NCBI GenBank assembly: GCA_000434735.1
Contig: FR881275.1
Location: 77,014 to 141,013, forward strand
Length of the DNA stretch: 64,000 nt
Source of the DNA: Bacteroides sp. CAG:530
GTDB taxonomy: Bacteria; Bacteroidota; Bacteroidia; Bacteroidales; Bacteroidaceae
Direction of reading: 5' to 3'
Shown here in pieces: positions 34,912 through 42,559 of this stretch. Each line of letters opens with the position of its first letter. Position 1 is the first letter of the stretch. The notes beneath the pieces were generated by a model. That model searched no databases, had not been told where the DNA came from, and was given only the letters and a program-made list of their open reading frames with translations. Position numbers and translations under genes: made by a program.

Positions 34912-36210
34912 ATGAAACGGATATTTTTATTTCTCTGTATAGGATTGTCGTTAAGTACGGCATCCCTGGCTCAACGCCAACTTACACTTGATGATTGCCG
35001 CTCGCTGGCTTTGCAAAACAATTCTAAGATAAAGACCGCACGGCTGGAGGTAAGCGGCGCTAAAGAGATGCAGCGTGAGGCGTTGACCAAGTATTTCCCT
35101 AATATCAGTGCCGCAGGTACGGGCTTTAAGGCCGATAAAGGAGCGGTAGGGTTGTCGGTGCTTAACGGTATGTACTCTACGTCTTTTGTAGATAGGGGAG
35201 TTATGGCGGGTGTTACTGCCGTGCAACCCATATTTGCCGGAGGTCAGATTCTTAACGGAAACAAGTTGGCCAAGGTGAACGCCAGCGTTAAGAGCGAGCA
35301 GCTCCGCTTGTCAGAAGATGAGGCTGTGCTAACCGTAGAGCAGTATTACTGGCAGTGGGTATCGCTGAAAGAGAAACTTAAGACACTCGATGTGGTGGGC
35401 CGTCAGATTGATACGATTCGTCGTGATGTATCAACGGCTGTCGATGCTGGCGTGGCTATGCAGAACGACTTGCTTCAGGTGGAGCTGGAGCGTAACCGCA
35501 TCTCTGCCAACAGACTGAAGGTGAACAACGGACTGAGTGTGGTAAAGATGCTGTTGGCACAGGCTATTGAGTTGCCTGCTGATAGCTTCGACATAGCGGT
35601 GTCTGTGCCAGAGGATTTGCCCGACCCTAATATATATAAGGTAGACCATCAGGCGGCTCTGCAGATTACTCCTACATACAGAATGCTGCAAAAGAGTGTA
35701 GAGGCAAGCAAGCTTCAGCGTAACATGGAGCTTGGCAAGCGACTTCCTACTATCGGCATTGGTGCCGGATATATGTATTATGATTTGCCCGATCAGCATA
35801 GCATCAGCGTGATAGAGAACCGTCGTTCTATGGGGATGGTATTCGCGTCGATAGCTATCCCGTTGTCAGATTGGTGGGGAGGTACTCACGCCATCCGTCA
35901 GAAGAATGTGCAGCTAAAGATAGCCGAAGAGTCTAAGCGAAGTAATTCTGAGCTTCTGTTAGTGCAGATGCAGCAGCTATGGAATGAGCTTGTAGAGGCT
36001 TATGATCAAGCTAAGATATCTAAAGAATCGGTGGCAAAGGCTACAGAGAACGCTCGCATCAGTACCAACTGTTATCATGCCGGCACGGTGGCTATAAGCG
36101 ACTTGCTGAACGCTCAGTCATTGCTTCAGCAGAGCCGAGATCAGTATACTGACGATTTGACTACGTACTTTATTAAGCGCACACGTTATCTCCAAGCTAC
36201 CGGAAGATAA
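34912..36210 (+). CDS. TolC-like outer membrane efflux protein
   Basis: 432 residues with a signal peptide (MKRIFLFLCIGLSLSTASLAQ). Two structural repeats of the outer membrane efflux protein family are visible, with long coiled-coil helices and the LTLDDCRSLALQNNSKIKTARLEVSGAKEM start typical of TolC-like channels. It completes the tripartite pump, 21 bp after the permease gene. A small AACGTG-CGTG-CACGTT hairpin at 36209-36224, overlapping the stop codon, may help end transcription toward the convergent MFS gene. Confidence 0.9.
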   Translation: MKRIFLFLCIGLSLSTASLAQRQLTLDDCRSLALQNNSKIKTARLEVSGAKEMQREALTKYFPNISAAGTGFKADKGAVGLSVLNGMYSTSFVDRGVMAGVTAVQPIFAGGQILNGNKLAKVNASVKSEQLRLSEDEAVLTVEQYYWQWVSLKEKLKTLDVVGRQIDTIRRDVSTAVDAGVAMQNDLLQVELERNRISANRLKVNNGLSVVKMLLAQAIELPADSFDIAVSVPEDLPDPNIYKVDHQAALQITPTYRMLQKSVEASKLQRNMELGKRLPTIGIGAGYMYYDLPDQHSISVIENRRSMGMVFASIAIPLSDWWGGTHAIRQKNVQLKIAEESKRSNSELLLVQMQQLWNELVEAYDQAKISKESVAKATENARISTNCYHAGTVAISDLLNAQSLLQQSRDQYTDDLTTYFIKRTRYLQATGR

Positions 36211-36227
36211 CGTGCGTGCACGTTTTA

Positions 36228-37448
36228 TTAAGATTTCTTTTGTGTGTTAGGCAAGAAGCCTGCAACTACTCCAAGTAGTGGCAGTACCGTACTGATGCGG
36301 AAGATGAATTCTATGCTTGTAAGGTCGGCCAGCCATCCGAAGAATGCCGAACCAAGTCCGCCCAAACCGAACATCAATCCGAAGAATACCCCTGCTATCA
36401 TGCCTATCTTGTCGGGCATTAGGTCGGTGGCATATACCACTATGGCAGAGAATGCTGAAGATATCACAAGACCGATAATCACTGCCAGCACTATGGTCCA
36501 TATCAAGTTAGTATATGGTAGTATAAGGGTGAACGGTGCGGCTCCTAGGATGGACCCCCAGATTACGTACTTACGCCCATATTTATCGCCTAACAATCCA
36601 CCGCCTAAGGTTCCTATTGCTGATGCTGCCAGAAAGGCGAACAGGCAGAGTTGTGAGCTTTGTACCGAGATGCCGAACTTATCTATCAAGAAGAATGTGA
36701 AGTAGCTGGTCATGCACGATAGGTAGAAGTATTTAGAGAATATCAGTACTACCAGTATGAACATGGCCATGTGTACTTTGCTCTTGGGTAGGTTAGGACC
36801 TACGCTAAGCTTGTTGGCAGGGTGCGTAGTGACGTATGCCAGCTTAGCCTTATACCAATTTCCGATGCGCATCATGATGATGGCGGCAAGAATGGCTACT
36901 ATAGCAAACCAGCCTATAGCTCCTTGTCCGAAAGGTAAGATAATCAATGCCGCCAGCAGCGGACCGATGGCATTCCCTCCGTTTCCTCCTACCTGAAAGA
37001 TAGACTGCGCCAGACTTTTCTTTCCGCCCGAAGCCATCTGTGCCACGCGCGACGCTTCAGGATGGAAGATAGACGATCCTAACCCGATGATGCAGACCGA
37101 TATCAGAATCATCCAGAAACTGTTGGCGGCAGCCATCATAAGCAGTCCGGCTAATGTGAAGCACATGCCTGTGGTAAGTGCATAAGGCTGCGGATGGCGG
37201 TCGGCATATCGCCCGGTAAATGGCTGCAAGATAGAAGAGGTGAGCTGGAATATCAGCGTGATGACTCCAATCTGTGCAAACGTGAATCCGAATTTTTCTT
37301 TTATGATAGGGTATATAGATGGAATGATAGACTGTATCATGTCGTTCAAGAAATGGCAGACACCTATGGTTACTAATATAGTGAAGGCTGTACCTTCCAT
37401 TTTTCCGCGATACCCTTTTGTTTCGTTCTTTGTATTTTCTGTATTCAT
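36228..37448 (-). CDS. MFS exporter, fosmidomycin-resistance (Fsr) type
   Basis: 406 residues with about twelve membrane segments. The early segment ILVTIGVCHFLNDMIQSIIPSIYPIIKEKFGFTFAQIG and the GRYADRHPQPYALTTGMCFTLAG block resemble Fsr-like transporters. It would export a small molecule by proton antiport; resistance to fosmidomycin is only a family name. Minus-strand TAACTTTG at 37472-37479 is a likely -7 box, just beyond the stop of the upstream helicase gene. Confidence 0.85.
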   Translation of the reverse strand: MNTENTKNETKGYRGKMEGTAFTILVTIGVCHFLNDMIQSIIPSIYPIIKEKFGFTFAQIGVITLIFQLTSSILQPFTGRYADRHPQPYALTTGMCFTLAGLLMMAAANSFWMILISVCIIGLGSSIFHPEASRVAQMASGGKKSLAQSIFQVGGNGGNAIGPLLAALIILPFGQGAIGWFAIVAILAAIIMMRIGNWYKAKLAYVTTHPANKLSVGPNLPKSKVHMAMFILVVLIFSKYFYLSCMTSYFTFFLIDKFGISVQSSQLCLFAFLAASAIGTLGGGLLGDKYGRKYVIWGSILGAAPFTLILPYTNLIWTIVLAVIIGLVISSAFSAIVVYATDLMPDKIGMIAGVFFGLMFGLGGLGSAFFGWLADLTSIEFIFRISTVLPLLGVVAGFLPNTQKKS

Positions 37449-37485
37449 TAATAGTTTTATTTTTCGGGGTGCAAAGTTACTAAAT

Positions 37486-40400
37486 TTATCTGTTGCTTAT
37501 AACTTCGTAGTTATACGTGCCGCTATCTGGCAATGCTTCATCTTTCTCTGGGTTCAGATAATATTTGCCTTCTAATGGCATCTGCTCGTTTATTGGCTTC
37601 AACGAGTGATGCAGGTGCGTGCGGAACGCTTTATACGAGTGATCGTTAGTGCGCTGTCCGGCATCGTCGCGATAGATTATGGCGTAATGGTTTAGCGGAT
37701 AAGCTTGTACCAATTGGTTTATCTGCAACGCCAGATGTCGCGCCTCTATCGGCTGTATGCGGTCGAACAGATTGCTCATATTGAATATTATCAGTTCCGA
37801 CAGAACAGAATGCGCCTTCCAGAACTCGGTTTGGATGGCTTCTATCCGTGGATAAAAGCAACTCGATACCTTACTGTATGGCTCCGACGAGAAGAAGTTA
37901 TATGCCATGCGGTCCATTTCTTCTGTAGGATAGATGCCTGCGTACATCACATCAGAGTGTGGCATGCGTCGCTGTATCATGTCGATAAAAGCTAGTCCAG
38001 ACGCTCCGCATTCATAGCTCACATCGCAGAATACCACCTTGCCCGATACGTTGCTTGCGGCGGAAGTCAGCCATCCGCCTATGGTTTCGAACAGACTGCG
38101 GGCGGCTGTATAGCTGCGTCGCATATAGAAATAGTTGTACAGATACAACTTGTCGGTAGCCGAAAACAGAGAACTGTTGCCGGTGTTGCCGAAATCGTAT
38201 CGTCCGTAACCGATGGTTTCGCGAAGCGGAGCGTTGTTTGTTGTTACGGTAGGGAAGCGTTTCTCCGTTTCGTTGGCTATGTACTGGCGGAATAATGCAG
38301 AGAAAGCCTCCGGCAGTTGGTAGCATTGCGGCTTCACATCCCAGTTGGCTGCGTATTGCGGTACGCTGAACTTTTCTCTTGCAAACTCATCAGCCGTAGT
38401 ATCTATGTATCCGTTGTTCATGCGGATATACTCCATCAGCTTATAGAATGTAAGGTCGGCTCCCAGTATATGCGGATTTCCTACCAGAATCAGCTGCTTA
38501 CGTGCACGTGTTATTGCTACGTTCAGCTTGCGGTCTATCATGAAATCTCCTTCTCTGAACGTATTTGCGGTAAGGAAATTTAGTTGCCCTATACTGCTTA
38601 TCGTAAACGAATAGATGATGACATCGCGCTGGCTTCCCTGATACCGCTCTACCGTGTCTATGGATATTAAGTTCTTACGTGGGATATTCTTATGCGATAT
38701 TTCTTCTCGTATCATAGCTATCTGGTTGCGGTAGGGAACAATCACGCCCACCGTTCTTAATGGGGAGAATGTTATGCTGCTTACATGATATATGTGCTCA
38801 ATCAGTGTGGCTACTATCTTCGCCTCCTCACGGTTGCTCTTGTCGGATGTGTTCTCGTCATTGGGGCGTGAGGTGGCGATGAATGCCATACGTCGTGTAG
38901 TGAGCAGTCGGTCTATATTATTCTCGTTGTGCGACGGTGCACGGTAGATGGGGTACGGCAACTCTTCTTCCTGATGAGGCAGAGGTACCGATTCCAGATG
39001 CTCGTCGTGATAGAATGCGTTGTTTGGGAATTCAGCGATGGCTGGATGCATTCGGCCTTGCTTGTTGAGTATGCTGCGCACTTCTTGTGGGCTGTTCTTA
39101 TACAGACGCTCAAATAGCGAGTTGCGGCAGTCGGTCAGTCCTATGGCTGTCAGTAACGGGTCGGTTACTTCAGCTTCTTCCGCACTCTGCATGGCTATGG
39201 CGGGCAACTGCTTATAATCGCCTATAAGTATGAATTTGTCGATGGCGTTATACTGTCCGTGCCGAGCCGACAGAATACCCATAAGGTCGGGTTCCAGTAT
39301 CTGCGAAGCTTCGTCTATCATGGCCACGTTAAAGTGCTTCAACGAGAAAAGATACAGTCGGCTGTTTATGGCGGTGGTAGTACCTACGTATATTCGTGTC
39401 TTCGTAAGCTTGCTGCGCAGTTCGTTTAGATGAATGTTTTCGGTAAGCAGGTTCTTCAGCAGATAGGTGCGGAAGAGTTCGTCGCATGACAGTTCGTTAC
39501 CGATGCGTATAAACGGTGTGCGTGCGGCTATGCCAGAGTCTACCAGCATTCTGCATATTTCGTCTACTGCACGGTTGGTGTACGATAACAGCAATATTGA
39601 AGAATCGTCTTCTGTCAGGGCTTCTTCTACCATATAGCGCAGGGCGCACGATGTCTTTCCTGTTCCCGGAGGACCAACCAGCATGAAGTAGTCTTTAGCT
39701 TGTTTGGCCTTCAGCACTTGAGTGTTGAAGCGGCCGTAGTCTCCGTTCAGTGTGAGGCTGGCGTCCGTCTCTGGTTCTCTTAAGCCCAGCAGCAACTCCT
39801 TTCTGTCGCGTCGGCCTGTAAGTAAGGTGAAGAGTCCGCGCATGGCGTTTACCGACGATGTGTCTGATGAGTCGTGCTCTATGGCGAAAAGGTCGGTCTC
39901 CGTACCTATGATATCTTTGTTTTGTTGCCCGTTGCGCAGCAGTACCATAACCTCGTCCGTCGTGATATCTATTATATTCCCCTTCATCAGAATCTCGTTG
40001 CGTACGTCGGGCATTCCGGTGTATGAATACAGTATGATGATATCGCCCGATCTGAAGTTAGGCAGAAAATCTTCTCCTTGCTGAGGTATGTGCAGTTTGA
40101 TGATATCATACCCTTTATCCGGCGAACTACGGCGTTTTTCGGTGATGGTCAATCCTAACAATATGTTTCCGGCTTCAATCTTTTCGGGCAGAGGCGTATG
40201 CCACAGGCTGGCGAACCCATTAGATGGGTCGTTCCGTCCTCCGGTTTTGGCCAGTAACTGTTCTTTAGAGATGAAGGTAAAGAAGCGGCGGAAGTATGCT
40301 TTCTCTGTAGGTGAGCAGTGTTTCAGTGTGCTTATAACCTCTTGCAGCTGAGGCTCCTGATAGTCGGTCCATAACTTGTTCTGTACGGCGAATTCGTTCA

Positions 40401-41793
40401 GCATCTCGGTGCTCAGCGAGTCTGATACGTTACCGATGGCTCCTTCGGCCAACGCGGTTTCGTTTACTACGATTCTGTTTCGCAGGGCGATGCTTTGTCT
40501 GAATAGTTCTTCGGCGAAATGCTCTATTACCAGTCCGTCGTGATACTTGGAATACAGCAGGAAAGTCTGCATGTCTTCGGTCTTCTGCCCGAAGTTATAC
40601 ATCAGAATTCCCTGATAAAGCATCATTTGCACAAAATGGTCTTCCTTATGTCGGCGGCGATACTCATCACGCTTTCCCGATTTCTGTTCTACCAGCACTT
40701 TGAAGTCTTTCTGTAACATATCTACACGTCCCTGCAGTCCCAACTTCTCGCAGATAAACGATGCTTCGAGCAAGGTAGATTTCGGATTAAACGCATGTAT
40801 GTTGTTCGGAAACACTTCGTGTATAAAGTGCTTTATGTTCATCATCTGCATTTGTGCCTGCTCATGGAAGCGTCCGTCTATCTCGGGGCAGGTACAGAAC
40901 TCTAATGCCGACTGTGCGAAGAATTTCTTTATGCTGTGTTTATACAGTACCGCATCGGCTAAAGGTGTGTTTATGTAATCGTCCAGAAACTGTCCTGCCA
41001 AGTTACCCATAAGTATGGGCGATGTGCTTACGCGCGGCTTTATCTTATTGATGAAGAAGTTGAAGGGGTGATGTCCGTACTCTCTGAAACATGCCGCCAG
41101 CGAACTGATGTCTATCAGATAGTCGGGTTGTACTACTATAAGATTAGGTATGTATACATTGTTTTCGTCTACCCGTGTGTCGAGCAGATTCAGTTGCATG
41201 TCCTCTTTCAGTAAGTCGTGCAGATACAGCTGGTCGCCGTTTATGCCAGCTTTCGCATAATCTATTATGATGAGCGGGTCCTCGTCGCTATCTGTAGCGG
41301 CGAAGATACGTGTGTCGTCCCAACTGCTTACAGATACTCTGAGATACTCTATCAGCGATTTCTTGGTTCCGCTGTACGGACGGTTAGAGTGTGGAATTTC
41401 GGGTAGGAGAGATGCCGGTATATCTTCCTCGTACGCTAGTGAGATGAAACGCACCAACGCACGCAGATCGTAGCGATACTCATTTACGTCAGCTACGAAA
41501 TTATCTCCCATAGCGGCGTTGCAGTTGCGTCGCATGGTCTGTATGGCATATTTGTCCGACGGGGTCATCTTCCGCTCCTTGCAGATAAAGTCGAGGTGGG
41601 CAAACAGGTTGGCGAATGCTATTGTTGCATCGGCTGTCAGCTCGTAGCACGCTTGCTGTAGCACCTTGTACAGCAGAATGTATTTGGCCTGAATGTTATC
41701 TGCAGAGGCTTTGGGCGAGTGATGGATTTGCTCAATGCGGTTATATAGATCGAAAGATTGCAGTTCTATATGGTTTGATGTTTTGTCGGGCAT
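37486..41793 (-). CDS. PD-(D/E)XK nuclease - SF1 helicase fusion with methyltransferase-like C-terminus
   Basis: 1435 residues. The N-terminal third ends in a likely PD-(D/E)XK nuclease, with GRVDM (about 355) and VEQKSGKRDEY (about 367) as the D and Q/E-x-K elements, followed by a basic/aromatic helix as in Dna2/Cas4/RecB nucleases. An Upf1/Dna2-like SF1B helicase follows: Walker A GPPGTGKTS (707), DEAS (827), GDYKQLPAI (858), GRMHP (913), TVERYQGSQRD (1047) and VAITRARKQLILVG (1092). The last ~230 residues contain VVFCDVSYECGASGLAF, which resembles a Rossmann methyltransferase motif I that has lost the GxGxG glycines. A role in DNA repair or defence is likely but not shown. No promoter box was found upstream. 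Confidence 0.8.
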   Translation of the reverse strand: MPDKTSNHIELQSFDLYNRIEQIHHSPKASADNIQAKYILLYKVLQQACYELTADATIAFANLFAHLDFICKERKMTPSDKYAIQTMRRNCNAAMGDNFVADVNEYRYDLRALVRFISLAYEEDIPASLLPEIPHSNRPYSGTKKSLIEYLRVSVSSWDDTRIFAATDSDEDPLIIIDYAKAGINGDQLYLHDLLKEDMQLNLLDTRVDENNVYIPNLIVVQPDYLIDISSLAACFREYGHHPFNFFINKIKPRVSTSPILMGNLAGQFLDDYINTPLADAVLYKHSIKKFFAQSALEFCTCPEIDGRFHEQAQMQMMNIKHFIHEVFPNNIHAFNPKSTLLEASFICEKLGLQGRVDMLQKDFKVLVEQKSGKRDEYRRRHKEDHFVQMMLYQGILMYNFGQKTEDMQTFLLYSKYHDGLVIEHFAEELFRQSIALRNRIVVNETALAEGAIGNVSDSLSTEMLNEFAVQNKLWTDYQEPQLQEVISTLKHCSPTEKAYFRRFFTFISKEQLLAKTGGRNDPSNGFASLWHTPLPEKIEAGNILLGLTITEKRRSSPDKGYDIIKLHIPQQGEDFLPNFRSGDIIILYSYTGMPDVRNEILMKGNIIDITTDEVMVLLRNGQQNKDIIGTETDLFAIEHDSSDTSSVNAMRGLFTLLTGRRDRKELLLGLREPETDASLTLNGDYGRFNTQVLKAKQAKDYFMLVGPPGTGKTSCALRYMVEEALTEDDSSILLLSYTNRAVDEICRMLVDSGIAARTPFIRIGNELSCDELFRTYLLKNLLTENIHLNELRSKLTKTRIYVGTTTAINSRLYLFSLKHFNVAMIDEASQILEPDLMGILSARHGQYNAIDKFILIGDYKQLPAIAMQSAEEAEVTDPLLTAIGLTDCRNSLFERLYKNSPQEVRSILNKQGRMHPAIAEFPNNAFYHDEHLESVPLPHQEEELPYPIYRAPSHNENNIDRLLTTRRMAFIATSRPNDENTSDKSNREEAKIVATLIEHIYHVSSITFSPLRTVGVIVPYRNQIAMIREEISHKNIPRKNLISIDTVERYQGSQRDVIIYSFTISSIGQLNFLTANTFREGDFMIDRKLNVAITRARKQLILVGNPHILGADLTFYKLMEYIRMNNGYIDTTADEFAREKFSVPQYAANWDVKPQCYQLPEAFSALFRQYIANETEKRFPTVTTNNAPLRETIGYGRYDFGNTGNSSLFSATDKLYLYNYFYMRRSYTAARSLFETIGGWLTSAASNVSGKVVFCDVSYECGASGLAFIDMIQRRMPHSDVMYAGIYPTEEMDRMAYNFFSSEPYSKVSSCFYPRIEAIQTEFWKAHSVLSELIIFNMSNLFDRIQPIEARHLALQINQLVQAYPLNHYAIIYRDDAGQRTNDHSYKAFRTHLHHSLKPINEQMPLEGKYYLNPEKDEALPDSGTYNYEVISNR

Positions 41794-41853
41794 TATAAAG
41801 GAGAGTTTTGGTGGGAGTGTATCATAGGTGAATTAATGCGAATGTGTATCATA

Positions 41854-41894
41854 AATGGCGGACTGAAAGCCCAACGAGCTTTCAGTCCGCCATT
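41854..41894. terminator. 17-bp perfect hairpin
   Basis: AATGGCGGACTGAAAGC (41854-41870) pairs perfectly with 41878-41894 across a 7-nt loop. It lies between the DUF1573 gene and the helicase gene, both on the minus strand. No long T-run follows on either side, so it may act as a processing or stabilising stem more than a classical terminator. Confidence 0.6.
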
Positions 41895-41919
41895 AAGTTA
41901 TGTTATATCCTCGCTATTT

Positions 41920-42053
41920 TATATGATAATAGTTATGATATACCATCGCAATGTTTTGTTTGAACCATCGCATTGTTTCACATCAATCATCGCAATATTT
42001 TCTAACTTATATGATAATAGTTATGATACACCATCGCATTGTTTATATGTAAT
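41920..42053 (+). repeat. array of 22-bp intergenic repeats
   Basis: Six consecutive units of exactly 22 bp start at 41922, 41944, 41966, 41988, 42010 and 42032. Units at 41944, 41966, 41988 and 42032 start with the 13-mer CATCGCAWTRTTT followed by 9 variable bases. Units at 41922 and 42010 are of another type (TATGATAATAGTTATGATA, then C or T and AC). A 37-bp segment (41920-41956) recurs at 42008-42044 with two mismatches. It occupies most of the 283-bp gap between two minus-strand genes. Confidence 0.85.
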
Positions 42054-42076
42054 AGGGCATTATGCCATATCCGCTA

Positions 42077-42475
42077 TCACTTATTTTCGGCGCTTTTTGC
42101 AATCATGTCGCCTTCTATGTAGAGGCGTATCACTTCGTTTTTAGCGTTAGTGCGTATTGTAATCGATTTACGGAAGTAGCCTGGGAATTTACCTGCTCCG
42201 TTATACGTAACGGTTATTTCGCCGCTTTCTCCCGGCTTGATGGGTTCCTTAGGATACTTAGGTACGGTGCATCCGCAAGTGGCTATAGCCTGATGTATAA
42301 CCAACGGACCGTTTCCGGTGTTGGTGAACTTGAATTTGCAGCTTACCTTTTCGGTTTCCTTAAAAGAACCGAAACTGTAGGTGGTCTTGTCGAATTTGAT
42401 TTCGGCCGTACCTTGAGCTATCACCGCCAGTATGACTGAAACTAAAAATAATGTGGTGAGAAAAATCTTTTTCAT
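42077..42475 (-). CDS. DUF1573 exported protein
   Basis: 132 residues with a signal peptide (MKKIFLTTLFLVSVILAVIAQ). The DUF1573 pattern is clear: YSFGSFKETEKVSCKFKFTNTGNGPLVI followed by ATCGCTVPKYPKEPIKPGESGEITV. It is an Ig-like/ASH-type beta-sandwich expected in the periplasm or at the surface; its biological role is unknown. Minus-strand TATCTTTG at 42499-42506 is a probable -7 box 24 nt before the start. Confidence 0.88.
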   Translation of the reverse strand: MKKIFLTTLFLVSVILAVIAQGTAEIKFDKTTYSFGSFKETEKVSCKFKFTNTGNGPLVIHQAIATCGCTVPKYPKEPIKPGESGEITVTYNGAGKFPGYFRKSITIRTNAKNEVIRLYIEGDMIAKSAENK

Positions 42476-42559
42476 CTTATTGTCAGTTTAAAATCGTGCA
42501 AAGATAGTCATAAATCTCTTTACATATGTCTATGTATAGGCTTTATTAACATAGGGAGA

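Noticed and set aside
41920..42053. CRISPR array
   Set aside because: The 22-bp period with a 13-bp degenerate core and 9-bp 'spacers' is too short, the cores vary, and no cas gene is nearby. The Cas4-like nuclease domain in the next gene belongs to a Dna2-like fusion.
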